Shown: positions 16,382 through 25,581, counted from the first letter of the stretch. The stretch: 60,360 nucleotides of DNA from Arthrobacter celericrescens (GCF_003614925.1 NZ_QYLP01000095.1:1-60360), one strand, 5' to 3'. The notes: generated from the letters alone by a model not told the origin. Numbers and translations are program-made.

Positions 16382-17119
16382 ATGGCATCCTCGCACTCCA
16401 CCAACAACCTTCCGCAGCTCACCCACCCGGACGGCTCCCCCATCCGTGCCCTCGTGGTTGACGACGAACCGAGCCTCGCCGAATTGATGAGCATGGGCCT
16501 GCGCATGGCCGGCTGGTCGGTCGAGATCGCCGGGGACGGCCCGGCCGCGGTCAAGCTGGCCAAGGACTTCCGCCCGGACGTCCTGGTGCTGGACGTCATG
16601 CTCCCAGGGTTCGACGGCGTGGAGCTGCTGGGCAGGATCCGCGCCTTCGCGCCCGAAGTGCCTGCGCTTTTCCTCACCGCCAAGGACGACGTCAAGGACC
16701 GCATCACCGGCCTGGCCGCCGGCGGGGACGACTACGTCACCAAGCCGTTCAGCATGGAGGAAGTCCTCCTGCGCCTGCACCGCCTGGTGCAGCGTTCCGG
16801 CGTGGCCGCCATGGACACCGCGGAACTGGTGGTGGGCGACCTGACGCTGAACGTCGACACCCGCGTAGTGACCCGCGCCGGCCAGGACATCGCCCTCACC
16901 GCCACCCAGTTCGAGCTCCTGCGCTACCTCATGGAGAATCCGCGCCGGGTCATCAGCAAGGCACAGATCCTGGACCGCGTGTGGGACTACGACTTCGGCG
17001 GGCAGGCCAACATCGTGGAACTGTACATTTCCTACCTGCGCAAGAAAATCGACGCCGAGCACCCGCCGATGATCCACACCGTGCGCGGCGCCGGCTACGT
17101 CATCAAGCCCGCCGAGTAG
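16382..17119 (+). CDS. OmpR-family response regulator
   Basis: A 245-residue two-component response regulator. The receiver has the acidic pair Asp27/Asp28, phospho-acceptor Asp71 (VLVLDVMLPG), Thr99 and Lys121. The C-terminal winged helix (about 150-242) is complete. ATG 16382 begins MASSHSTNN. The sensor kinase starts eight bases after the stop, so they are cotranscribed. Repeated heptamers upstream suggest autoregulation and control of the divergent secreted protein. The stimulus is unknown. Confidence 0.94.
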   Translation: MASSHSTNNLPQLTHPDGSPIRALVVDDEPSLAELMSMGLRMAGWSVEIAGDGPAAVKLAKDFRPDVLVLDVMLPGFDGVELLGRIRAFAPEVPALFLTAKDDVKDRITGLAAGGDDYVTKPFSMEEVLLRLHRLVQRSGVAAMDTAELVVGDLTLNVDTRVVTRAGQDIALTATQFELLRYLMENPRRVISKAQILDRVWDYDFGGQANIVELYISYLRKKIDAEHPPMIHTVRGAGYVIKPAE

Positions 17120-17127
17120 GGGCAGGC

Positions 17128-18603
17128 ATGTCCAAGCTTTCGGGAGCACCCCGGCGGGCAGGCCGGTACTGGCTGAACCCTGCCACCTGGCACCTGCGCA
17201 CCCGGCTGATCCTCGTCTCCATGGCACTTCTCGTGGCGATCTGCGGCGCCATCGGCCTCGTCAGCTACGCCTCCATGGATCTCTTCCTGACCCGCCAGCT
17301 GGACGAACAGCTGACGCAGGCTGCGCACCGCGCAACCGAGTTCGGCAGGCCGCCGTCGGGAGGTCCCATCGGACGCCCGGACCCGCTTGAGGCACGGGGC
17401 CAGGGTGCCGGAACCATCAACGCCCGGATCTTCGGTTCCACGGTCAACAGCGCGGGATTCATCAACGCCGACGGCGTCCGGGCCGACCTCTCGGCGGCGG
17501 ACAAGGCCGTACTGCTGGATTTGCCCGGGAACGGCGCGCACGTGGACCGGAGCCTGTCCAACGGCGACTACCGCCTCGTGGCAACCGAAACGCCGTACGG
17601 CGACATCATCGTCACCGGGCTTCCGCTCGCCGCAAAGCAGGGCACGGAGGCGTCGCTGGTGTGGACCATGGTTCTGGTGTCCCTGGGCGGGCTCGGACTG
17701 ATCGGGCTTGCGGGCACCGTGATGATCCGGCGAACGATGCGCCCGTTGGAGCAGCTGTCCGAGGTGGCCACCAAAGTTTCGCGGCTTCCGCTCGACGCCG
17801 GCGAGGTGGCCCTGGCGGTACGCGTCCCGAAGACTGCCGCCCACCCCAGCACCGAGGTGGGCAGCGTGGGCCACGCCCTCAACCTCATGCTGGACAACGT
17901 CTCCAACGCCCTGGAGGCACGGCAGCGGAGCGAGACGAAGGTGCGCCAGTTCGTCGCCGACGCCTCGCATGAACTGCGCACCCCGCTGACGGCGATCCGC
18001 GGCTACACCGAACTACTGCGCATGACCGAAAACTTCAGCGAGGACGGCCGAAAGTCCCTGGGCCGGGTGCAGAGCCAGTCCGAACGCATGACGGCGCTGG
18101 TGGAGGACCTCCTCCTGCTGGCCCGCCTGGACGAAGGCAAGCCGACGGAGTTCGGCGATGTGGACCTCACCCAGCTGGTGGTCGAAACCGTCAGCGACGA
18201 GAAAGTCATGGCGCCCGGGCACGTCTGGCAGCTGGAACTCCCGGACGAGCCCCTCACGGTCCGCGGCGACGCCACGCAGCTGCACCAAGTCCTGGCCAAC
18301 CTGCTTTCCAACGCCCGCAAGCACACCGGGGATGGCACCACAGTCACCACCGGAGTGATGCGCTCGGCCGACGGCACCGCCGTGATCACCGTGACCGACG
18401 ACGGCGGCGGCATCCCGCCGGAGTTCCAGGACCGGATTTTCTCCCGCTTTGCCCGGGCCGACGCGGCGCGCACCGGCACCGAAGGCAGCTCGGGGCTGGG
18501 CCTGTCGATCGTCGAGTCGATCGTGCAGGCGCACGGCGGTTCGGTGGAGGTCAGCTCGCGCCCGGGTCGCACGGAATTCGCTGTGAGGCTCCCCCTTCCC
18601 TGA
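17128..18603 (+). CDS. Sensor histidine kinase
   Basis: A 491-residue membrane kinase: helix one at about 25-47, an extracytoplasmic sensor of about 130 residues, helix two at about 178-200, a HAMP linker, phospho-acceptor His281 in ASHELRTPLTAIRG, an N box (LLSNARKHT), and ATP-lid motifs TDDGGGIPPE and GSSGLGLSIV. It is the partner of the response regulator just upstream. The start ATG at 17128 follows GGGGCAGGC. The ligand sensed by the loop between the two helices is unknown. Confidence 0.94.
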   Translation: MSKLSGAPRRAGRYWLNPATWHLRTRLILVSMALLVAICGAIGLVSYASMDLFLTRQLDEQLTQAAHRATEFGRPPSGGPIGRPDPLEARGQGAGTINARIFGSTVNSAGFINADGVRADLSAADKAVLLDLPGNGAHVDRSLSNGDYRLVATETPYGDIIVTGLPLAAKQGTEASLVWTMVLVSLGGLGLIGLAGTVMIRRTMRPLEQLSEVATKVSRLPLDAGEVALAVRVPKTAAHPSTEVGSVGHALNLMLDNVSNALEARQRSETKVRQFVADASHELRTPLTAIRGYTELLRMTENFSEDGRKSLGRVQSQSERMTALVEDLLLLARLDEGKPTEFGDVDLTQLVVETVSDEKVMAPGHVWQLELPDEPLTVRGDATQLHQVLANLLSNARKHTGDGTTVTTGVMRSADGTAVITVTDDGGGIPPEFQDRIFSRFARADAARTGTEGSSGLGLSIVESIVQAHGGSVEVSSRPGRTEFAVRLPLP

Positions 18604-18680
18604 GAGAAGGCTGAACGCACGACGCCGGAGCGCGCCTGCGCAAGGCGACTCACCGCCGTCGTGATGTCCGTTACCTAAAT

Positions 18681-18709
18681 GTGACTTTCGCGGCGGGCTC
18701 CTGTACCGT
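18681..18709 (+). promoter_or_regulatory. Promoter upstream of the c-di-AMP riboswitch
   Basis: GTGACT (18681-18686), 17-base spacer and TACCGT (18704-18709) with an extended TG form a plausible promoter. Transcription would start near 18716, just ahead of the riboswitch. Confidence 0.45.
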
Positions 18710-18734
18710 CGAAAGGGTGCTCCGGATATTCCGG

Positions 18735-18923
18735 ACCACCGCCGGGCAGACGCCGAGCTCTGCCACTCCCCGGCGCCCCAACACCCAGGCAGAGACGGGG
18801 GACCCAGAGTCTCCGGGCCGCTTCGCGTTCACGAACCGGCCCTTGGGGTGAAGCCGCAGACCAGAATCTCCGCTGGTGCGGCCGGATGACCTCATCCGAA
18901 CCCGACAGCTAACTCCGCAGGCG
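18735..18923 (+). promoter_or_regulatory. c-di-AMP riboswitch (ydaO/yuaA class)
   Basis: The 5' leader carries the hallmark segments of the ydaO class: ACGGGGGACCC near 18795, CTTGGGGTGAAGCCGC at 18842-18857 and CCCGACAGCTAACTCCGCAG at 18901-18920, with GC-rich paired segments between them. In actinobacteria this riboswitch commonly precedes cell-wall hydrolase and Rpf-like genes and lowers their expression when c-di-AMP is high. The downstream gene is a secreted transglycosylase-like protein, exactly the expected target class. Boundaries are approximate. Confidence 0.88.
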
Positions 18924-18940
18924 TTGAGAGGTATACCACC

Positions 18941-19645
18941 ATGTCTCCTGCCAAGGATCAGTCGCGCCTGCATGGGCGCCGCCGCGGGGAAGTTTCTGCT
19001 CCGCGCACCGTTTTGAAGAAAGCTGCGGGCCTGCGCAGCACCAGCCAGCGCCTCGCCGTCACGGCAGGCGTGCTCGCCCTGGCCGTGGGTGCCGGCGCTG
19101 CCGGACAGGCCGCCGGACAAGGCGGCCAGGCAATCGACGCCGCCCGGACCTCCGTGTCTGCCCCGGAAGCGAGCGCAACCGCGACGCCGAGCGTGACGCC
19201 GTCGGCCGCTGCTTCCAAACCTGCCGCCAAGCCGTCCACTCCGGCCAAGCCGGCCGCGAAGCCGGCCCCTGTGACCGCCCAGGCGGCCAAGGTGGCTCCG
19301 GCCAAGCCCGCCGTTCCCGCGAAGCCGGTTGCAGTGAACGATCCCGCCGGCGCCCAGGCCTACGCCGCGAGCCTGCTCTCCTCCTTCGGCTGGGGACCGG
19401 GAGAGATGGATTCGCTGCGGATCCTCTGGACCAAGGAATCGGACTGGACCACCACGGCAACCAACCCCTCCAGCGGCGCGTACGGCATCGTGCAGTCCCT
19501 GCCGGCCGAGAAGATGGCCACCGAGGGCGCGGACTGGCAGACCAACTACAAGACCCAGATCCGCTGGGGCCTGAAGTACATCAAGGAACGCTACGGCTCG
19601 CCGTCGGCAGCGCTGTCCTTCCACTACGCCAACAACTGGTACTGA
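18941..19645 (+). CDS. Secreted lytic transglycosylase-like protein
   Basis: A 234-residue exported protein: a basic N terminus, a hydrophobic signal segment at about 35-60, a long Ala/Pro/Lys-rich linker (about 70-130), and a C-terminal SLT-like domain of about 100 residues. The putative catalytic Glu lies in LWTKESDW, followed by the conserved NPSSGAYGIVQ region. It should cleave peptidoglycan glycan strands. The start ATG follows GAGAGG by nine bases. It is controlled by the c-di-AMP riboswitch in its leader, linking wall remodelling to cell turgor signalling. Confidence 0.9.
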   Translation: MSPAKDQSRLHGRRRGEVSAPRTVLKKAAGLRSTSQRLAVTAGVLALAVGAGAAGQAAGQGGQAIDAARTSVSAPEASATATPSVTPSAAASKPAAKPSTPAKPAAKPAPVTAQAAKVAPAKPAVPAKPVAVNDPAGAQAYAASLLSSFGWGPGEMDSLRILWTKESDWTTTATNPSSGAYGIVQSLPAEKMATEGADWQTNYKTQIRWGLKYIKERYGSPSAALSFHYANNWY

Positions 19646-19666
19646 GCCGGATTTTGCCACCACCGC

Positions 19667-19698
19667 AACGGCCCGTCCCTTTGGGGACGGGCCGTTTT
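19667..19698 (+). terminator. Terminator of the transglycosylase-like gene
   Basis: AACGGCCCGTCCC pairs with GGGACGGGCCGTT, followed by TTTT. An almost identical terminator lies at 20172-20205. Confidence 0.9.
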
Positions 19699-19740
19699 CG
19701 TTTCAGCGCGTAACCAGAGGACGGGCTGTAGGGTACTTCC

Positions 19741-20142
19741 ATGTCGCTGGATGTTTGGGAGATCTACGAACAGTTTGCGCAGTCAGACAGGTCCTTGATG
19801 GATGAAAAGCATCGCGGCTTGTTGGCTGTGTGCGACCTACGGCAAGAGGTCGCTTCCGGCGGCGTGGACTCCTATTTTCGCTACTGGGGCGCGGACTCTG
19901 CGCCTGCTGCGCTCGCAGCGCTACCGGAAATCCTCGGCAGCGAGTGGGCCAACCTCCTTGAGGAGGCGATGGATCTCTTTGGTGCCCCGTTCCCAATCAA
20001 TTGTGATGATAGGGCTCGGTTCCTCGACAACAACGATCTTGAAGAGACCCTGGAGGATCTGGACAGACGGCTCTACGATCTCGAAGAAGCAATCGACGCC
20101 GACGCCTGCCTCAACGGGTACATCGCATCCCGCTTTGGTTAG
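19741..20142 (+). CDS. DUF4375 (DMP19-like) protein
   Basis: A 133-residue acidic protein whose segment GGVDSYFRYWGADSAPAALA and the following helices fit the DUF4375/DMP19 C-terminal family. DMP19-type proteins can mimic nucleic acid, but the function here is unknown. Its codon use is looser and less GC-rich than its neighbours, and it is framed by two near-identical terminators at 19667 and 20172, so it may have been inserted after the transglycosylase gene. Confidence 0.75.
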   Translation: MSLDVWEIYEQFAQSDRSLMDEKHRGLLAVCDLRQEVASGGVDSYFRYWGADSAPAALAALPEILGSEWANLLEEAMDLFGAPFPINCDDRARFLDNNDLEETLEDLDRRLYDLEEAIDADACLNGYIASRFG

Positions 20143-20171
20143 AAATCACCGCGGACACAAGGCACCAGAAC

Positions 20172-20205
20172 AACGGCCCGTCCCTCTCCGGGGACGGGCC
20201 GTTTT
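20172..20205 (+). terminator. Terminator after the DUF4375 gene
   Basis: AACGGCCCGTCCC and GGGACGGGCCGTT arms, identical to those at 19667-19698, with a different loop and a TTTT tail. Confidence 0.9.
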
Positions 20206-20293
20206 GCGCATCCACAGCTTGGTGTTTCGCATCCACAGCCACAGCACAGCTTGCGCCTAAAGCACGCAAATCCCGCGCGGTCACTGTGGATCC

Positions 20294-21706
20294 ATGGCAC
20301 TCACAGACTCTTCAACAGCAAGCGCAGACTGCGCCGTCCCGCCACCGGGCACCAGCGGCAGCACCTTCCGGCCCGTCCATACGGATGTCCGCCCCAGCAC
20401 AGCGACCCTGCTCCGGCACGCCCCGGTCGACACCCGCTCCGGCAGCGCCGTCCTGGACGTCACCATCCCCGTCTTCAACGAGGAACGCGACCTGGAAGAG
20501 TGCGTGCGCCGGCTCCACGGACACCTGCGGGGCGGCTTCCCGCATCCTTTCCGGATCACCATCGCGGACAACGCCAGCACGGACGCCACCCTAAAGATCG
20601 CCGAGCGCCTCGGCCGGGAACTCCCCGAAGTGATCGCCGTGCACCTCGATGAAAAGGGCCGCGGCAACGCCCTGCGGAAAGTCTGGCTGGCCTCCCCGGC
20701 ACCTGTCCTGGCCTACATGGACGTGGACCTGTCCACCGACCTCGCGGCCCTGGCCCCGCTGCTGGCGCCGCTGATCTCCGGACACTCCGACCTGGCCATC
20801 GGCACCCGGCTGACCCGGAACTCCCGGGTGGTCCGCGGGCCCAAGCGGGAATTCATCTCGCGCAGCTACAACCTGATGCTGCAGTCGCTCATGGGTGCCC
20901 GTTTCAGCGACGCCCAGTGCGGTTTCAAGGCCATCCGGGCCGACGTGGCCCAGCGGATCCTCCCGCACACCCTGGACAAGGAATGGTTCTTCGACACCGA
21001 ACTGCTGGTCCTGGCCGAACGCTGCGGGCTGCGCGTCCACGAGGTGCCCGTGGACTGGATCGACGACCCCGATTCCAGCGTGGACGTGGTCCGCACCGCC
21101 CTCGCCGACCTCCGCGGCATGGCCCGCCTGAGCCGCGACCTGCTCAGCGGCCGCATCCCGGTTCCGGAACTCCGTGCCGCCCTCGCCCGCGGCCCACTGC
21201 CCGCCTCCGACCGCACGGCCGAGAAGAACCCGCGCAACAGGCTCTTCGGCCAGCTGGTGCGGTTCGGTGCAATCGGCGCCGCGTCAACCCTTGCCTACCT
21301 GCTCCTCTTCCTGTTCTGTCGCGGCTTCATGGATCCGCAGCTGGCCAACTTCCTGGCCCTGCTGATTACCGCCATCGCCAACACCGGCGCCAACCGGCGC
21401 TTCACCTTCGGCATCCAAGGCGGCGGGGCCGTGCGGGCCCATTTCGAGGGCCTGCTGGTGTTCGGCATCGGGCTCGGGCTGACCTCCGGTGCCCTCACTC
21501 TGGTGCATAACAGCAGCGTCCTGTACGGCTCGACGGCGCCCGAGCGCTGGGTGGAAGTCCTCACCGTGGTCGCGGCGAACCTCGCCGCCACGGTCCTGCG
21601 CTTCCTGTTGTTCCGGCTGTGGGTGTTCCGGCAGCCGCCGTCGCCTCGCGCCGAAGAAACCACAGAACAACCCCGTCCCGTCGAAACAGAAACGGCAGCA
21701 CGATGA
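20294..21706 (+). CDS. Family 2 glycosyltransferase fused to a GtrA-like membrane domain
   Basis: A 470-residue fusion. Residues about 50-290 are a GT-A glycosyltransferase of the dolichyl-phosphate mannose synthase type (LDVTIPVFNEERDLEECVR, then AYMDVDLSTDLAAL as the DxD motif). Residues about 310-450 form a four-helix GtrA-like domain (FGAIGAASTLAYLLLF). Such proteins make or flip polyprenyl-phosphate sugars used outside the membrane. The next gene, a GT39 transferase starting within its stop codon, is the probable user of that lipid-linked sugar. The start at 20294 has no strong ribosome binding site. Confidence 0.92.
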   Translation: MALTDSSTASADCAVPPPGTSGSTFRPVHTDVRPSTATLLRHAPVDTRSGSAVLDVTIPVFNEERDLEECVRRLHGHLRGGFPHPFRITIADNASTDATLKIAERLGRELPEVIAVHLDEKGRGNALRKVWLASPAPVLAYMDVDLSTDLAALAPLLAPLISGHSDLAIGTRLTRNSRVVRGPKREFISRSYNLMLQSLMGARFSDAQCGFKAIRADVAQRILPHTLDKEWFFDTELLVLAERCGLRVHEVPVDWIDDPDSSVDVVRTALADLRGMARLSRDLLSGRIPVPELRAALARGPLPASDRTAEKNPRNRLFGQLVRFGAIGAASTLAYLLLFLFCRGFMDPQLANFLALLITAIANTGANRRFTFGIQGGGAVRAHFEGLLVFGIGLGLTSGALTLVHNSSVLYGSTAPERWVEVLTVVAANLAATVLRFLLFRLWVFRQPPSPRAEETTEQPRPVETETAAR

Positions 21707-23655
21707 CCTCCACCATGACTCCCGCCACCCCGGCCGCGCCCGAAGCCATCCAGCCGGAGCGCCCCACCAACGGGGTCCGCTGGTCCCGGATCGCCTTCGG
21801 CGGGCAGCCGCGCTGGGTGCGGCCCTCCGCCGTCGGGCTGCTGCTGGCCACGGCAGTGCTGTATCTGTGGAACCTCGCGGCCACCGGCTACGCGAACTCC
21901 TTCTATGCCGCCGCCGTGCAGGCGGGCACCAAGGACTGGACAGCGTTGCTTTTCGGTTCGCTCGACGCCGGCAACGCCATCACGGTGGACAAGCCGCCGG
22001 CCTCGCTGTGGATCCCCGCCTTGGCGGGCCGGGTGTTCGGCTTCTCACCGCTGAGCATGCTGGTGCCGCAGGCACTCATGGGCGTGGCCGCCGTCGGCCT
22101 CCTGTACCTGGCGGTGAAGCGCGTGTCCGGCCCGGCGGCGGGCCTGCTGGCCGGCGGCGCGCTCGCGCTCACCCCGGTGGCGGCGCTGATGTTCCGCTTC
22201 AACAACCCGGACGCGATGCTCACCCTGTGCCTGGTCCTTGCCGCCTACCTGACCACGCGGGCGATCGAACGGGCCGGCTGGAAATGGCTTGCGGCCACGG
22301 GCGCCGTGATCGGCCTGGCGTTCCTGACGAAGATGCTGCAGGGCTTCCTGGTGGTGCCGGGGCTCGGCCTGGCCTACCTGTGGGCCGCCCCCACCACGCT
22401 GCGGCGCCGGCTCCTGCACCTGCTCGGGGCCCTGGCCGGGATCATGGTGGTGGCCGGCAGCTACATCGCATTGTTCCAGCTGACCCCGGCCTCGGCCCGG
22501 CCTTACATGGCGGGCTCGGAAACCAACAGCTTCCTGGAACTGACCTTCGGCTACAACGGCCTGGGCCGCATCACCGGCTCGGGCGAAGGCATGCCCGGCG
22601 CGGGCGGCGGCTTCGCAGGAGCGGGCGGGGGCAACGCCGGCTTCGGCGGCGCGGCCGGACTGCTCCGCATGTTCGGCACCAGCTTCGGCGCCGAGGTCTC
22701 GTGGCTGCTTCCGGCGTCCCTGATCCTGCTGGCCGCCGGACTGTGGTTCGCCCGCCGCGAGGCCCGGATCTCCCGCACCCGCGCCGCGCTGCTACTGTGG
22801 GGCGCCTGGCTGCTGGTCACCGCGGGCATCTTAAGCTTCATGAGCGGCATCGTGCATCCGTACTACGCGGTGGCCCTGGCTCCGGCGATCGCGGCCTTGG
22901 TGGGCATCGGCGGCGTGGAGCTGTGGCGCGGCCGGGCGCACTGGCCTGCACGGGTTGTGCTCGCCGCAGTGGTTCTGGCCAGCTCGGTCTGGTCCGCCCT
23001 GCTGCTGGGCCGCGACGCGTCCTGGCTGCCGTGGCTGCGCGTCTTCGTGGTGGTTCTCGGCGTTCTTGCCGCGGCCGCACTGCTGCTGCGGGTGGACATG
23101 CTCGCCGGCAGGTTCCGGAAGGCGGCGGCCGCCGCCGTCGTGGTGGCCTCGCTGCTGGCCGGCGGGCTGGGCACGGCTGCCTGGACGATCGCCACCGCCG
23201 CGGTGCCGCACTCCGGTTCCATCCCGACGTCGGGCCCGTCCTCCGCGGCGCTGGGCGGCTTCGGAAACCGCGACGGCGGTGCGGGCGCCTTGGACGGCGC
23301 TCCCGGCGGCTCGCCGGAAACCGAAAGCAGCAGCGAGCTGACCGCCCTGCTCTCCGCCACCACCACGAAGTGGTCCGCGGCGGTATCGGGCGCCACGCAG
23401 GCCGCGAACCTCGAACTCGCGTCCGATACCAGCGTGATCGCGCTCGGCGGCTGGAACGGCGGCGACCCCTACCCCACCCTGGCGCAATTCCAGCAGATGG
23501 TGGCCAACGGCGAAGTCAGCTACTTCATCACCGGCGGCATGGGCGGTTTCGCGGGAGGCGGCCGTGGCGGAAGCTCCGAGGTGGCCACGTGGGTGGCTGC
23601 GAACTTCCAGGCCGAGACCGTGGGCAGCTCCACGGTGTACAAGCTGGCGAAGTAG
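21703..23655 (+). CDS. GT39-family (ArnT/PMT-like) membrane glycosyltransferase
   Basis: A 650-residue integral membrane protein with about 11-12 helices in the first 500 residues and a soluble extracytoplasmic C-terminal part with Gly-rich loops. The motif DAGNAITVDKPPASLW has the acidic residues of the first outer loop typical of PMT/ArnT enzymes that take sugar from a polyprenyl phosphate. The ATG overlaps the upstream stop (ATGA), coupling it to the GT2-GtrA protein. Together they probably glycosylate a cell-surface protein or polymer; the acceptor is unknown. Confidence 0.9.
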   Translation: MTSTMTPATPAAPEAIQPERPTNGVRWSRIAFGGQPRWVRPSAVGLLLATAVLYLWNLAATGYANSFYAAAVQAGTKDWTALLFGSLDAGNAITVDKPPASLWIPALAGRVFGFSPLSMLVPQALMGVAAVGLLYLAVKRVSGPAAGLLAGGALALTPVAALMFRFNNPDAMLTLCLVLAAYLTTRAIERAGWKWLAATGAVIGLAFLTKMLQGFLVVPGLGLAYLWAAPTTLRRRLLHLLGALAGIMVVAGSYIALFQLTPASARPYMAGSETNSFLELTFGYNGLGRITGSGEGMPGAGGGFAGAGGGNAGFGGAAGLLRMFGTSFGAEVSWLLPASLILLAAGLWFARREARISRTRAALLLWGAWLLVTAGILSFMSGIVHPYYAVALAPAIAALVGIGGVELWRGRAHWPARVVLAAVVLASSVWSALLLGRDASWLPWLRVFVVVLGVLAAAALLLRVDMLAGRFRKAAAAAVVVASLLAGGLGTAAWTIATAAVPHSGSIPTSGPSSAALGGFGNRDGGAGALDGAPGGSPETESSSELTALLSATTTKWSAAVSGATQAANLELASDTSVIALGGWNGGDPYPTLAQFQQMVANGEVSYFITGGMGGFAGGGRGGSSEVATWVAANFQAETVGSSTVYKLAK

Positions 23656-23690
23656 GCCGGCCGCCGGCTCGCATGCCAGCCAGGAGGGGC

Positions 23691-24401
23691 CTAGAGGCTG
23701 ATTTCGATCAGGGGGTGGCCGTCGCCATCCAGGGTGACGGCGGCCGAGGCTGCGGTGTAGTCCGGGATCCGTGCCAATCCGTCGGCGGCCTGGCCGCCGC
23801 CGTCGCCCACCACCACGGTGCGCATGCCGGCGGCCAGTGCCGCGGCGATCCCGGCCGGGGCGTCTTCGAAGACCACCACCTCGGACGGGTCGGCGCCGAG
23901 CAGTGCGGCGGCGGCGAGGTAGCCTTCCGGGTCCGGCTTGCCGCGGGTCACGGATTCGGCGGTGACCGCCGTCGCGGGCATGTCCAGCCCGGCGGCCTTC
24001 ATGCGGATCTCGGCGAGCACCCGGTCCGCGGAGGTGACGAGTGCGACGGCGTCCGCCGGCAGGGCGCGCAGGAACGCCTCGGCACCTGGCAGGGCCACGA
24101 CGCCTTCCGTCCGGGTGCGTTCCATCTCGCCGAGTTCGTCGGTGAGCGCGTCGATGTCCGACCCGGCCGGGGCGTAGCGGGTCACGGTGTCGCGGGCCTG
24201 CACGCCGTGTGAGGTGCGCAGGATGTCCGCATAATCCAGGCCGTAGCGGGCGGCGAACTCGCCCCACACCTGCTCCACCACCGCCGTCGAATCCACGATG
24301 GTGCCGTCCATGTCGAAGAGGATGGCACGGACCGTGAAGCGTGTGGCATCAGCGGCGGTTTCGGTGGAGGCGTTGGTTTCGGTGGAGGCGGGCAGGCTCA
24401 T
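23691..24401 (-). CDS. HAD-family hydrolase (sugar phosphatase-like)
   Basis: A 236-residue haloacid dehalogenase superfamily protein: motif I ILFDMDGTIVDST with nucleophile Asp, motif II VALVTSADR, motif III Lys in TRGKPDPEGYL, and motif IV VVFEDAPAGIAA. The cap domain position fits beta-phosphoglucomutase-like or 2-deoxyglucose-6-phosphatase enzymes. The N terminus contains a short duplicated ASTET motif. The start ATG at 24401 leaves about 20 unconserved residues before the first strand; a later start cannot be excluded. Confidence 0.92.
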   Translation of the reverse strand: MSLPASTETNASTETAADATRFTVRAILFDMDGTIVDSTAVVEQVWGEFAARYGLDYADILRTSHGVQARDTVTRYAPAGSDIDALTDELGEMERTRTEGVVALPGAEAFLRALPADAVALVTSADRVLAEIRMKAAGLDMPATAVTAESVTRGKPDPEGYLAAAALLGADPSEVVVFEDAPAGIAAALAAGMRTVVVGDGGGQAADGLARIPDYTAASAAVTLDGDGHPLIEISL

Positions 24402-24504
24402 GGGTCCATCCTGCCCGCCCGGGGCTGTCCGCCCAACCGGGAGGCCGTTTGTTTCGGCGGGGCCGGGGACTGGCGTCCGGGCGGAGTGCCGGGCGCCGGC
24501 GGCG

Positions 24505-24882
24505 TCAGCCGTTGGGCCGGGAGGGGATGTACTGCACCGCCCACCTGTTGCCGTCCGGGTCGGCGAAGTACACGAAATGGCCCCAGGGCTGGATGTCGAT
24601 CTCGCTGACGTCCACGCCGTTGTCCTTGAGCTGGCCGTGGGCGGCCTGGATGTCGCTGACCACGATCTGCAGGCTCGGGGCGGAACCGGCAGGGGCTTCG
24701 CTGAGGCCTTCGCCGATCGCGATGGAGCAGGCCGAGCCCGGCGGGGTCAGCTGGACGAACCGGAGGCCGTCCATGGGTCGTTCGTCGAAGTCGGCGTTGA
24801 AGCCCACCTTGTTGACGTAAAAATCCTTGGCGCGGTCCACATCGGACACAGGGACAAATACAAGCTCCAGTTTCCAGTCCAT
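24505..24882 (-). CDS. VOC-family protein
   Basis: A 125-residue single-unit vicinal-oxygen-chelate (glyoxalase/bleomycin-resistance fold) protein starting MDWKLELVFVPVSDVDRAKD and ending with the usual FADPDGNRWAVQ. Proteins of this size act as dimers on small substrates or bind drugs. No substrate can be assigned. Confidence 0.9.
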   Translation of the reverse strand: MDWKLELVFVPVSDVDRAKDFYVNKVGFNADFDERPMDGLRFVQLTPPGSACSIAIGEGLSEAPAGSAPSLQIVVSDIQAAHGQLKDNGVDVSEIDIQPWGHFVYFADPDGNRWAVQYIPSRPNG

Positions 24883-24945
24883 GCGCCACAGGCTAGTGGG
24901 GCCCGGGTGAAAACGATAGGGGGCTTCGCCGGGTGGGCCGTGAGT

Positions 24946-25581
24946 CTAGCCTGCCACGCCGTAGAGGCGGTCGCCGGCGTCGCCGAGGCCCGGAACGATG
25001 TAGGCCTTGTCGTTGAGCTTCTCGTCGATCGAGGCGAGCACGATCTTGACGTTGGCCTCGGAGAGCTCTTCTTCCAGCTTGGCCAGGCCTTCCGGGGCGG
25101 CGAGCAGGCAGATGCAGGTGACATCCGAGGCGCCGCGCTTGAAGAGGAACTTGATGGCCTCGCGCAAGGTGCCGCCGGTGGCGAGCATGGGGTCGAGCAC
25201 GAAAATCTGCCGGCCGGTGAGGTCCTCGGGCAGGCGCTCGGCGTAGGTGATGATGTCCAGGGTTTCCTCGTCGCGGGCCATGCCCAGGAAGCCGACCTCG
25301 GCGGTGGGAACCAGCTTGGTCATGCCCTCGAGCATGCCCAGGCCCGCGCGCAGGATCGGAACCACCAGCGGAGTGGGCTTGGTGAACGCCGTGCCGGTGG
25401 TCTTGGTGACCGGCGTTTCGATGTCCACGGTCTCCGTGCGGACCTCGCGGGTGGCCTCGTAGGCCAGCAGGGTGACGAGTTCTTCGGTGAGCTGGCGGAA
25501 GACCGGCGAAGGGGTGTTCTTGTCCCGCAGAACGGTGAGCTTGTGGGCAACGAGCGGGTGGTCCACGACGAGTGTGCGCAT
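24946..25581 (-). CDS. upp: Uracil phosphoribosyltransferase
   Basis: A 211-residue pyrimidine salvage enzyme making UMP from uracil and PRPP. The PRPP loop [15 protein letters not shown] and the uracil-binding C terminus ([15 protein letters not shown]) are intact, and the length is standard. The ATG at 25581 ([15 protein letters not shown]) is the family's normal start. It is divergent from tadA with only 24 bases between start codons, so its promoter must lie over or inside the tadA start. Confidence 0.97.
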   Translation of the reverse strand: MRTLVVDHPLVAHKLTVLRDKNTPSPVFRQLTEELVTLLAYEATREVRTETVDIETPVTKTTGTAFTKPTPLVVPILRAGLGMLEGMTKLVPTAEVGFLGMARDEETLDIITYAERLPEDLTGRQIFVLDPMLATGGTLREAIKFLFKRGASDVTCICLLAAPEGLAKLEEELSEANVKIVLASIDEKLNDKAYIVPGLGDAGDRLYGVAG

